Assembly: GCA_965217935.1 (NCBI GenBank)
Contig: OZ244581.1
Coordinates: 992,001-1,056,000 of the forward strand
Length of the DNA: 64,000 bases
Source of the DNA: JBBROS01 sp965217935
GTDB lineage: Bacteria; Pseudomonadota; Alphaproteobacteria; Acetobacterales; Acetobacteraceae
Direction: 5' to 3'
Shown here: piece by piece, positions 33,692 through 41,512 of the stretch
Layout of the letters: every line of letters begins with the position of its first letter
How positions within the stretch are numbered: the stretch's first letter is position 1
Program-made: the position numbers and the translations under genes
Notes under the pieces: generated by a model
The model's input: the letters and a program-made list of their open reading frames with translations, nothing else
Database searches by the model: none
Told to the model about the DNA's origin: nothing

Positions 33692-33768
33692 TCATAGTCT
33701 GACGCTGATCTGGACCGGCAATTGACGCCCTGACACAGCCAGGGCAATTGCAGTCCAACTTTGCAGAG

Positions 33769-34215
33769 TTACCGGCGCTCGGGGCCGCCCATCTTGGCGC
33801 CGGCGTCGGGAACGGGGGTGGCAGGCGTGTCAGGCGCCGACGGGATCTCGGGGCCGCCCGTATGCAGCTCGCCGTTCGGGGTTATCCGGTCGATGGCGTT
33901 GGGCAGGAATTGGGAGAGCTGGGAAAGGAGGTCGTCCCTGGGGGCGCCAGTCTCCCGCGACCATTGCTCGACCTGCTCTGAACCGAGGACGCGTTCCAGC
34001 ATGTCGGGCCCGACCTCCTGGTTCTGGCCGTTGCCGATCCAGGAATTGATCACGCCGCCGAGTCCGGCCTGCTCGAAACGCTGGACGAGGCCGGCGAGGC
34101 CGGGCTGCGTTTGGGTTTCGGCGCCGCCTCCGCCGCTGAGGAGGGTTGCCAGGATCGAATGCACTGAGCCGTGGGGCTGGTTGTCGCTGCCCGCGAGGGA
34201 ATCAAGGATACCCAT
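33769..34215 (-). CDS. YidB-family (DUF937) protein
   Basis: 148 residues from the ATG at 34215. MGILDSLAG, then LAGLVQRFEQAGLGGVINSW and EVGPDMLERVLGSEQVEQWS followed by LLSQLSQFLPNAIDRITPNG are the diagnostic order for the YidB/DUF937 family, whose members are small soluble proteins of unsettled function. The C-terminus is Pro/Thr-rich. It is convergent with the helicase gene and runs in the same direction as the ychF operon, 83 bp downstream of it. Confidence 0.85.
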   Translation of the reverse strand: MGILDSLAGSDNQPHGSVHSILATLLSGGGGAETQTQPGLAGLVQRFEQAGLGGVINSWIGNGQNQEVGPDMLERVLGSEQVEQWSRETGAPRDDLLSQLSQFLPNAIDRITPNGELHTGGPEIPSAPDTPATPVPDAGAKMGGPERR

Positions 34216-34298
34216 TCTGCCGCTCCTTTTTGTTGACCAATTGCATAAGTGGAGCGGGGCGGGCAAGTTTGAATGCGCGGCGACGAAGGCGGCTGGCG

Positions 34299-35393
34299 TC
34301 AGACGTTGAAGCGGAACAGCAGCACGTCGCCGTCGTGGACAACGTAGTCACGGCCCTCGACGCGCATCCGCCCAGCTTCTTTCGCGCCTTGCTCGCCTTT
34401 CAAAGCGACGTAGTCGTCGTAGGCGATGGTCTCGCAGGCGATGAAGCCGCGCTCGATATCGTTATGGATGACGCCGGCGGCCTGCGGGGCCTTGGTTCCC
34501 CGGTCGATGGTCCAGGCCCGGGTCTCCTTGGGGCCGACGGTGAAGTAGGTGAGCAGGCCGAGCAGGGCGTAGCCGGCGCGGATGACGCGATCCAGCCCGC
34601 TGTCCTGCAGGCCCAGGCCTTCGAGGAACTCGGCGCGGTCGGACTCGGGGAGCGCGCTCACTTCGGCCTCGATGGCGGCGCTGACGACGACGTGGGCGGC
34701 GCCCTCCTGTTCCGCGCGGGCGGCGACGCGGGCGGATTGGGCGTTGCCGGAGGCGGCGGCGGCTTCCTCGGCGTTGCAGACGTAAAGGACCGGCTTGCTG
34801 GTGAGGAGCTGCAGGCGGCGGGCGGCTTCGTGGTCCTCGGGGGCGATGGCGGTGCGGGCGGGGCGGCCCGCTTGCAGGGCGGCGATGATGGGTTCCATCA
34901 GGGCGGCCTCGGCCTGGCTCTGGCGGTCGCCGCCGCGGGCGCGCTTCTGCAGCGCGGGCAGGCGGCGTTCCAGGCTGTCAAGATCGGCGAGCATGAGCTC
35001 GGTCTCGACTGTCTCGGCGTCCCGGATCGGGTCGATGCTGCCCTCGACGTGGGTCACGTCGTCGTCCTCGAAGCAGCGCAGGACGTGGATGATGGCGTCC
35101 ACCTCGCGGATGTTGGCGAGGAACTGGTTGCCGAGGCCCTCGCCGCGGGACGCGCCGCGCACGAGGCCGGCGATGTCGACGAATTCGAGGCTGGTGGGTA
35201 CGATCTGCTTCGATTTGCCGATGGCGGCGAGCCGGGCCAGGCGCGGGTCGGGCACGGCGACGCGGCCGACGTTGGGCTCGATGGTGCAGAACGGGTAGTT
35301 GGCGGCCTGCGCGGCGGCGGTGGCGGTCAGCGCGTTGAACAGCGTGCTCTTGCCGACGTTGGGCAGGCCGACGATGCCGCAGTTGAAGCCCAT
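34299..35393 (-). CDS. ychF: OBG-like ATPase YchF
   Basis: 364 residues. NCGIVGLPNVGKSTLFNALT is the P-loop (YchF prefers ATP), DIAGLVRGASRGEGLGNQF is switch II, and the C-terminal TGS domain is seen at TYFTVGPKETRAWTIDRG and EDYVALKG-like segment before RDYVVHDGDVLLFRFNV. YchF binds ribosomes and is linked to oxidative stress responses. It starts two bases after the stop of pth and forms the operon rplY-pth-ychF. Confidence 0.96.
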   Translation of the reverse strand: MGFNCGIVGLPNVGKSTLFNALTATAAAQAANYPFCTIEPNVGRVAVPDPRLARLAAIGKSKQIVPTSLEFVDIAGLVRGASRGEGLGNQFLANIREVDAIIHVLRCFEDDDVTHVEGSIDPIRDAETVETELMLADLDSLERRLPALQKRARGGDRQSQAEAALMEPIIAALQAGRPARTAIAPEDHEAARRLQLLTSKPVLYVCNAEEAAAASGNAQSARVAARAEQEGAAHVVVSAAIEAEVSALPESDRAEFLEGLGLQDSGLDRVIRAGYALLGLLTYFTVGPKETRAWTIDRGTKAPQAAGVIHNDIERGFIACETIAYDDYVALKGEQGAKEAGRMRVEGRDYVVHDGDVLLFRFNV

Positions 35394-35394
35394 G

Positions 35395-35985
35395 TCAGGC
35401 GGTTCCCTTGATGGTTTCGGTGGTGAGCAGGGCGACGCGGCTCATGAAGGCCTCCCTTTGGGCGCTGGCGAGCATGGGGGCGGCGTCGGCGACGGCGCCG
35501 AGGAATTCGGGAAGCCAGCGCTGGTCGTCCTTGGCGAAGTCGCCGAGGACGTGGCCGAGGACGCGGGCCTTGTCGCCGGGGTGGCCGATGCCGAGGCGGA
35601 CGCGCCAGTAGGCTTGGACGCCGAGCAGGCGGTCGATGCTGCGCAGCCCGTTGTGCCCGGCGGCCCCTCCCCCGAACTTGGTGCGGAGCCTGCCGGGGGC
35701 GAGGTCAAGCTCGTCGTGGAAGACGGTGAGGAATTCGGGGGCGAGTTTATAAAAGGCGGCGGCTGCCTGGACGCTTTCGCCGCTGGCGTTCATGTAGGTC
35801 ATGGGCTTAAGGGCAAGGATGCGTTCCGGGCCGACCGTACCCTCGGCGACCAGACCTTTGAAGCGTTGGCGCCAGGGCGTGAAATTGTAGCGGCGGGCAA
35901 TGGCGTCGACGGCCATGAAGCCGACGTTGTGGCGTTGCCGGGCCATGCCGGGCTCGGGGTTGCCGAGCCCGGTCCATAGCAGCAT
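35395..35985 (-). CDS. pth: peptidyl-tRNA hydrolase
   Basis: 196 residues. GLGNPEPGMARQRHNVGF contains the catalytic Asn and His, VFHDELDLAPG the catalytic Asp, and GGGAAGHNGLRSID the substrate-binding loop. It recycles peptidyl-tRNA released from stalled ribosomes. It starts three bases after the stop of the L25 gene and its stop nearly touches ychF. Confidence 0.97.
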   Translation of the reverse strand: MLLWTGLGNPEPGMARQRHNVGFMAVDAIARRYNFTPWRQRFKGLVAEGTVGPERILALKPMTYMNASGESVQAAAAFYKLAPEFLTVFHDELDLAPGRLRTKFGGGAAGHNGLRSIDRLLGVQAYWRVRLGIGHPGDKARVLGHVLGDFAKDDQRWLPEFLGAVADAAPMLASAQREAFMSRVALLTTETIKGTA

Positions 35986-35988
35986 GGC

Positions 35989-36693
35989 CTACTTCTTGGC
36001 GGCGGGCTTCGCGGCCGGAGCCTTGGCTGGGGCGCCGCCCTTGGAGGGGGTGGCGGGCTTTGACGCGCCGGCCTTGCCGGGCGCTGCGGCGACGGGGGTC
36101 TCGGCGTCGCCGGGCAGCTCGGGCGCCTTGGTCGGCGGCGCGACGGTGGCGATGACGAAGTCGCGTCCGGTGATGGTGGGGGCGACGTTCTCCGTGCCGG
36201 TGAGGTCGGACCAGCGGACGTTGTCGTTGATGTCGAGCTCGCCGAGGTCTGCGGTAAAGCTCTCCGGCACGGTATCGGGGTCGGCCAGGACCTCGACGCT
36301 GTGTCGGACGACGTTCAGCACGCCGCCGCGCTTGAGGCCGACGGACGTGGCCTCGTTCTCGAAGTGGACGACGACGGCGACGCGGATGCGCTCGCCGGCG
36401 GCCAGGCGCTGGAAGTCGACGTGGATGGGGATATCGGTGACGGGATGGAATTGGATGTCGCGCATGAGGGCGCGGGAGGGCGTGCCGTCGACGCTGACCT
36501 GATAGAGGCGCGAGCGCCAGCCGCCGCGGTTGAGCTCTTTGAGGACTGTGCGCGGTTCGAGCTGGATGAGGGTTGGGGCCTGCTTGGCGCCGTAGATTAC
36601 CGCGGGCACCTTGCCTGCCCTCCGAGATGCGCGTGCCGCCCCCTTACCAGCCCGCTCGCGCGCCTCGGCCTCGATCGTCATGAATTCGGCCAT
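35989..36693 (-). CDS. rplY: 50S ribosomal protein L25 (Ctc/TL5 type)
   Basis: 234 residues. The N-terminal L25 domain binds 5S rRNA (EARERAGKGAARASRRAGKV, VPAVIYG); the C-terminal TL5 domain follows (IPIHVDFQRLAAGERIRVAV, GGVLNVVRHSVEVLADPDTV). The tail (last about 45 residues) is Ala/Pro/Lys-rich low complexity (PAKAPAAKPAAKK), usual for alphaproteobacterial L25. First gene of rplY-pth-ychF. The gene for phosphoribosyl pyrophosphate synthase often found upstream is absent. Confidence 0.96.
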   Translation of the reverse strand: MAEFMTIEAEARERAGKGAARASRRAGKVPAVIYGAKQAPTLIQLEPRTVLKELNRGGWRSRLYQVSVDGTPSRALMRDIQFHPVTDIPIHVDFQRLAAGERIRVAVVVHFENEATSVGLKRGGVLNVVRHSVEVLADPDTVPESFTADLGELDINDNVRWSDLTGTENVAPTITGRDFVIATVAPPTKAPELPGDAETPVAAAPGKAGASKPATPSKGGAPAKAPAAKPAAKK

Positions 36694-37346
36694 GGGTTGC
36701 TCCTGAATGTCGATGCGCCGGCCTCCAGGGGTGCCGGCGTGGTGCGGGTCTTAGGGGGTTACGGAGGGCGGGGCAAGATGGGGGCGGGGCGGCGGCAGGG
36801 CCGTCGCATCAAGCGACAGGCATAGGGTTGCGGGTGTCGACGAGCGCCCGCATGATGGGCACGGCAGCTCGCATGGCGTGGCGGACGGCGTTTCGCCTGC
36901 GACGATATGGGTGCCGTTGCGCGCCACGCGCTTGAGGGTCGCGCCGCACGAGCGATGCGTCCGCGCTCATGCTGACCTCGAAGACCCGGCATCAGGCAGC
37001 AAGCACGCCTTGCAAACGTGGGAGGGACAGGCGCCTATCCGCATCTCAGCAGACACTCGTGGCTTGTGCCATGAGTGTCTGCCGAGGCCTTAATACAACG
37101 CCCAATCCCTTCTTGTCGCCGTCCCCATTGCGCAAAAAGTCTGCCTAATATTGTCCAGCAACATAATATTGTTGTCGATCTCAAGCGCCGATTAAGCATT
37201 CTATCAATTTATTTGATAAAGATACGAAGAGACAAATGAACGAATTATTTCTATGTCTCAATTCATGATGATTTTCACATTAACGGACTCTGCTAATACT
37301 GTAGAGAATTTGAATGACACGTGGATTGTTCTACAACACTCTTATA
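36694..37346. other. gene-free spacer with hairpin and AT-rich island
   Basis: No gene is visible in about 650 bp upstream of rplY. 37045-37086 is a 19-bp inverted repeat with two mismatches. From about 37130 to 37370 the composition drops sharply to AT-rich, with two AATATT-type palindromes (in CTAATATTGTCC and ATAATATTGTTG) and TTTATTTGATAAAG, unlike anything else in the window. It could be a promoter-rich region, the end of an old element or foreign DNA. Confidence 0.5.
37045..37086. repeat. hairpin related to the family A terminal palindrome
   Basis: CTCAGCAGACACTCGTGGC (37045-37063), loop TTGT, then the reverse complement with two mismatches (37068-37086). The arm matches the long palindrome of family A copy 4 (CTAAGCAGACATTCGTGGC) with small differences. 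The rest of the family A sequence is not clearly present here. Confidence 0.6.
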
Positions 37347-37779
37347 TCATCTATCATTCCCCACAACATCACCAGCCCCGCCTTTTGGGTCGCCCGCACC
37401 GTCCCAGCCGCGTTCTGCCGGCGAAGCGCCCTTCCCAGCACGCTTCATGGCCTGCGCCAGAAAGCGGCGGTCCTTCCCACCTTGTCCGCGTTCCGCCATC
37501 AGCCGCCGCGCGACCTCCTGCGTCGTGACCGGCTCCGGGGCTTCCCGTAGCGCTTTCAAGAATGAACCGGCTCCGTTCGCCGGGCCTCGCTGCGTCCGGC
37601 CCACGCGGGCGCTTGGCCCAAATCGCGCCGAGGTCATACTCGGGATCGACCTGCCAGATCATCGCATCGAGGTGGCCCAGGCCGGCGCCGATCTGCGCCA
37701 GGCGGACCCAGAGGCTTTCAGCTTCGCCGGCCAGCTCGGCACGGCGCTTCGTCAAACCCGAAAGCACGCCGCCGGTCAT
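37347..37779 (-). pseudogene. conserved hypothetical protein, frameshifted
   Basis: From the ATG at 37779 the minus strand reads LTKRRAELAGEAESLWVRLA, then LGHLDAMIWQVDPEYDLGAI; after a frame change between about 37560 and 37620 it continues FLKALREAPEPVTTQEVARR and LMAERG. This matches the layout of a hypothetical protein common in rhizobia and relatives (coiled coil beginning KKRAELAGEIE, a DP-Y strand, then a winged-helix-like PLTTREIA segment). The break makes it a pseudogene unless the shift is a sequencing error. Confidence 0.55.
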
Positions 37780-38008
37780 GGGACCGCCGTTGTTTTCAGA
37801 AGGCACCTATCTCAAAAAATCAACGAGTTGTCGGTTGAAAGAGTTCGGTGTACCTGCGACCTGATGCCGCAAAATCTCGATCCGCCACGCCATGCGAGAT
37901 GCCCTGCTCGATGGACGAATTCTCGCCGCCATCCTCAATCATTCGTCCGGCGCCTGATGCGAAAGAGCTGGGCACGATCCCCCCCGGTCGGACGGCTGGC
38001 GAACGATA

Positions 38009-38209
38009 TCAGGCGGCCTTGCGAGGAGACGATGCGCCGGCGGGCAACGGGGCGGAATCAGGAGCCGTGCCGTCCTCCCACTCGCGCAAGGCAAGGAGAC
38101 GAAGCCCCTCGCGGATTACGTCGCTGTCATCCAGATAGCGGCCGGACGCGACGGCGTCCTCGACATAGGCGTTTAGGCGGTCGGTAAGCTTGACAGTCCT
38201 GGTCGGCAT
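38009..38209 (-). CDS. ParD-like ribbon-helix-helix antitoxin, no partner toxin
   Basis: 66 residues: PTRTVKLTDRLNAYVEDAVA, SGRYLDDSDVIREGLRLLAL and REWEDG. The beta strand plus two helices with the GRY-x-x-S/D-x-VIREGLR pattern is the RHH DNA-binding domain of ParD/CC2985-type antitoxins. The usual parE toxin should follow on the same strand below 38009, but none of the frames there resembles a toxin. It is either an orphan antitoxin or a free-standing regulator. The large palindrome at 38416-38477 lies upstream. Confidence 0.75.
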   Translation of the reverse strand: MPTRTVKLTDRLNAYVEDAVASGRYLDDSDVIREGLRLLALREWEDGTAPDSAPLPAGASSPRKAA

Positions 38210-39065
38210 GGGACGGCTCCGGGAGTAGGAGACCGGAATGTGTTGAAAACGGGGTCGATTCGGCAATGGGGGCAAAACCGGAACAGATGGTTTGCGAAAC
38301 TGGGCTAGCAAGCGATGAAAGTCCTGACCTGACATAGGCGGACTGGTTCCCGATAGGTCGGCCTTCGGCTTGGAAGCCGCTGATGATCGGGATGCAGCAG
38401 AATCGACGTCGGCAGCGGCGCGCGCATACGTGGCCGCCGCCGGGGCGACAACGCGGCGGCCACGTATGCGCGCGCCGGACCCCAAAGGATCGCCGCTTAC
38501 GGACCTGGCAACCGGGTCGCGATTGGCGCTGAAAGCGGATTGGTCCAGTGTTCGCCGGCGGCAACGCGATCGTGGCTAGCCTCGGCGGCGATGCCATATG
38601 CCTTGCCGGAACCGAAACCCTCGTCAGCGGCGGCAGCAATATGCTTTATGACACTGGCATGAACGACCAAATCATTCATAGAGGACCTGGACAGGGCGCC
38701 GGTCAGATCCACGGCCCGGCACTGTCGACTGGCGACGCGTTCTATTCCCGCCCTGCGCTTGCTGGCAGCGATTGAGGACGGGACCGCAGCGGCGCTGAAA
38801 GACTATCCGCGCATCAGCAGACGGGGCGCCAATACCGCCGCCGCGCTTGTTGAAGGCAAACGGTCGCCTGCATCCGTCGTCGCCGTCCTGCACGGCGTGT
38901 CCGCGCCGACGCCCGACGCATCCGTGACTCACGTCCTGATCGCTTCGGAAGGGCTGACAGAACCGGCTTCCTCCCGATAGGCGATCGGCTGGCGGACGCC
39001 TCGATCCGCTCCTGCCAGCGTCGTATTCGCCGCCTGGAGCAGCATTTGAGCAAGCGCTGGCTCGT
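38210..39065. other. spacer with coding-like fragments, no supportable gene
   Basis: It contains the 25-bp palindrome at 38416-38477. Plus-strand frames from 38548 (VASLGGDAICLAGTETLVSG and onwards) and 38759 (AAIEDGTAAALKDYPRISRR) look like short pieces of old coding sequence, the first faintly like a glycine-rich repeat protein, but neither has a recognisable family or a proper start. Region interpreted as gene debris between the antitoxin and the cyclase operon. Confidence 0.4.
38416..38477. repeat. 25-bp perfect inverted repeat with 12-nt spacer
   Basis: Arms at 38416-38440 (starting CGGCGCGCGCATACGTGGCC) and 38453-38477 are perfect reverse complements around CGGGGCGACAAC. It is the longest perfect palindrome noticed in the window. 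It lies about 210 bp upstream of the ParD-like start codon. Possible roles are a strong bidirectional terminator, an operator or recombination site, or a non-autonomous mobile hairpin; perfection over 25 bp suggests recent origin or selection. Confidence 0.85.
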
Positions 39066-39173
39066 CCTAAGCAGACATTCGTGGCTCGTGCCACGAGTGT
39101 CTGCTTAGGCGCCTTTGAGAACGCATCATCTTTCGCGTCGTGACGGCGAGCCATCCCGCAAAATGATGCTTAG
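39066..39173 (-). repeat. dispersed repeat family A, copy 4 (inverted, complete)
   Basis: Inverted relative to the other copies. The terminal palindrome (39066-39085 and 39090-39109, arm CCTAAGCAGACATTCGTGGC, loop TCGT, one mismatch) comes first, followed by the reverse complement of the arm: CGCCTTTGAGAACGCATCAT, CTTTCGCGTCGT, GACGGCGAGCCATC, CCGCAAAATGATGCTTAG. It includes every block of the family and sits about 250 bp upstream of the CRP-type operator. Confidence 0.75.
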
Positions 39174-39420
39174 CCTTGCTCCTCGTCCGCTTCCGCGACC
39201 AGGACCGACCAGTTCGCGGCCCTTGTCGCGAACACTCAGGCATCGTTGCCGAGCGAGATCATGGCTCGGTTGCTGCCGCCGGTTTCCGCGCCCGTGCCCG
39301 CCGCCAACCTGACGCGCTGAACAGGGATGGACGCAACGACCGCGCAGGCGACCGGAGCTTACGTTCATCGTTCTACGCCGGCGCCCTTTTCGTCATCGCG
39401 GGACAACGCATGGTGCGGAC

Positions 39421-39436
39421 TGTGATCTTCGTCACA
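39421..39436. promoter_or_regulatory. perfect CRP-type operator
   Basis: TGTGATCTTCGTCACA: the half-sites TGTGA (39421-39425) and TCACA (39432-39436) with a 6-bp spacer equal the E. coli CRP consensus core. It is 197 bp upstream of the cyclase start codon, in the promoter region of an operon whose last gene encodes a Crp-family protein with matching recognition-helix residues. Chance of an exact 10-base match at one chosen place is small, though over 64 kb a chance match is not excluded. No core promoter could be assigned confidently. Confidence 0.65.
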
Positions 39437-39632
39437 AAACATCTGATGGTTGCAGGCGCAGCATATTTCCGTCGCGTGGGCTCCCGAAAGGCAAATTATA
39501 GGTTGTCGAGGCCGAGTGTTATGAAATATGATGTAGAGATAAAGGATTGCGATTACCCGGCCCTCTTGTGTCGGATGCGACACGCATCCCCTCGGAGTTT
39601 CGGAACCCCCGCGCCTGATCCCCTGGAGCAGA

Positions 39633-41462
39633 ATGGTCTCGAGAGCCTATGCCCAGCCAACAGCCCCGAAGGCGTCCAGCTTGTCGGTTGGGCGGCGGCT
39701 CGCGGCGATCATGGCCGTCGACACCGTTGGCTACAGCGCCCTCATGGGACAGGCCGAGGAGGAGACCCATCAGCGGATGGGCCGTGTCCTGGAGCGGGTG
39801 GGCCGGGCAATCCGCGGCTTCGACGGGCGGGTGTTCACGACGGCGGGCGACGGCTTGATGGCCGAGTTCCCAAGCGCGGTACAGGCGGTGAAGTGCGCCC
39901 TGCGCGTGCAATCGGAGGCGGGGAGCCTGAACGCCCGTCTGCCGACGGAGCAGTGGATCACCCTGCGGATCGGGGTCAACGCGGGCGAGATCGTGGTGCA
40001 CGGCGAGCGGGCCGGCGGGACCGCGATCAACGTCGCGGCGCGGCTGGAGGCGCTGGCCGACGCCGGGGGGATTTGCCTGTCCGGCGCGGTGTTCGAGCAG
40101 GTGCGGCGGACGATCCCCGTCGCCTACGAGCCGGTGGGCGAGCGGATGCTCAAGAACATCCGGGACCCGATCTCGGTTTACGTCGTTCGGCCAGCCCCTT
40201 GCGCGCCGCGGAACGGCGCCCCTGCCTTGGCCCGGCAGCAAGCCACGAGGACGGTGGACGGGCGCCAGGACGAACGCCCGTCGCTGGCGGTGCTGCCGTT
40301 CCGGACATTGGGCGGGCAGGACGGCGACGGCTACTTCGCCGAGGGCATGATCGACGACATCATCCGCGCCCTCAGCGGATTGAAGGACCTGCTCGTCGTG
40401 TCGCGTAGCGCGACGCTCGGTTTCGCGCGGTCGCCGCTCGGCGTGCAACAGGCGGGGCACGCGCTTGGCGTGCGCTACGTGCTGCACGGCAGCGTCCGCC
40501 GGGCAGGTGGGATGCTGCGGATCGCGGCGGAACTGAGCGAGGCGGCAACCGGGCGCGTGCTGTGGGCGGACCGCATGGACGGCGCATGCGACAATGTGTT
40601 CCAGTTGCAGGACAGCATCGCGATGCATGTCGTCGGCGCCATCGCGCCGCAGGTGCGCGAGGTTGAGCTGACCCGGTCGAGGCGCAAGGCGCCCGGCAAC
40701 ATGACTGCCTACGACCTCACGCTTCAGGCACTCAACTTGTTCCATCGTCTTGACACGGTTTCGGCCGCGCGGGCGCTCGATTTGCTGTCGCAAGCCGTGA
40801 CGATTGATCCAGGCTACGCGCCAGCTTACTCGCACTGGGCTGCTTTACTGACCCACTGGATCGGCCAAGGCTGGTCGGACAACGAAGGAGCAGACCAGAC
40901 AGCGGCAACGTGGGCCGCACGAATGGCGATTGACCTAGACTCCAATGACGCTATGGCCCTGGCGGTCTACGGGCACCAGCAATCATACTTGCTGCGTGAC
41001 TATGAAACGGCCCATTTCTACCTGACGCGGGCGATTGCCGCGGGACCAAGCTGCGCTCCAGCCTGGGCTTACAGCAGCTTGACATGCGGCTACATAGGCG
41101 ATGCCGCGACCGCGGTTGAACGGGCGGAGTATGCCGTTCGGCTCTCCCCAGTTGGCGAAGCCGCGTATTGGTTCGAGCATTGCCTGTCGCAAGCCTATTA
41201 CATGGCGGAACGATACGACGAGGCAGTTGCCTGGGGGCGGATGTCGGCGATGCATGGCCCGGCCAACGTGTCGAACCTTCGTTGCGTCATCGCGGCCCTC
41301 GTCGCGACCGGCGCCTTGGAGCAAGCCCGCGCACATGCGCAGACGCTTTTGCGCCTGTTGCCATCATTCAATCTCACGATGTTTCGCGCCCGGACGCCTT
41401 TGCGCGGGATTATCCAAGAGGCGTTCGTGCATCGGCTGCGCCTGGCTGGCTTGCCGGATTAG
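39633..41462 (+). CDS. class III nucleotide cyclase with TolB-like and TPR regions
   Basis: 609 residues. Residues 22-190 are a class III cyclase homology domain: RRLAAIMAVDTVGYSALMG (first metal Asp), FTTAGDGLMAEFPSA (second metal Asp), LRIGVNAGEIVV, and GGTAINVAARLEAL with the transition-state Asn and Arg; the position usually Asp in this motif is Thr, as in class IIIb adenylate cyclases. Residues about 225-345 (SLAVLPFRTLGG, GYFAEGMIDDIIRALSGLKD, ALGVRYVLHGSVRRAG) form the TolB-like region common in such proteins, and residues about 370-590 are TPR-like helical repeats. No signal peptide or membrane span. It would make cAMP (or cGMP) in response to an unknown cue sensed through the TPR/TolB part. 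First gene of a four-gene set. Confidence 0.9.
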   Translation: MVSRAYAQPTAPKASSLSVGRRLAAIMAVDTVGYSALMGQAEEETHQRMGRVLERVGRAIRGFDGRVFTTAGDGLMAEFPSAVQAVKCALRVQSEAGSLNARLPTEQWITLRIGVNAGEIVVHGERAGGTAINVAARLEALADAGGICLSGAVFEQVRRTIPVAYEPVGERMLKNIRDPISVYVVRPAPCAPRNGAPALARQQATRTVDGRQDERPSLAVLPFRTLGGQDGDGYFAEGMIDDIIRALSGLKDLLVVSRSATLGFARSPLGVQQAGHALGVRYVLHGSVRRAGGMLRIAAELSEAATGRVLWADRMDGACDNVFQLQDSIAMHVVGAIAPQVREVELTRSRRKAPGNMTAYDLTLQALNLFHRLDTVSAARALDLLSQAVTIDPGYAPAYSHWAALLTHWIGQGWSDNEGADQTAATWAARMAIDLDSNDAMALAVYGHQQSYLLRDYETAHFYLTRAIAAGPSCAPAWAYSSLTCGYIGDAATAVERAEYAVRLSPVGEAAYWFEHCLSQAYYMAERYDEAVAWGRMSAMHGPANVSNLRCVIAALVATGALEQARAHAQTLLRLLPSFNLTMFRARTPLRGIIQEAFVHRLRLAGLPD

Positions 41463-41512
41463 AGCGCAGCAACAAACGCCTGGAACGTCATGTCCTTCAT
41501 GGGAGAGGTCTC

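Noticed and set aside
37850..38008. Possible toxin gene downstream of the ParD-like antitoxin
   Set aside because: The minus-strand frames give about 40 residues (MIEDGGENSSIEQGISHG and onwards) with no ParE/RelE features.
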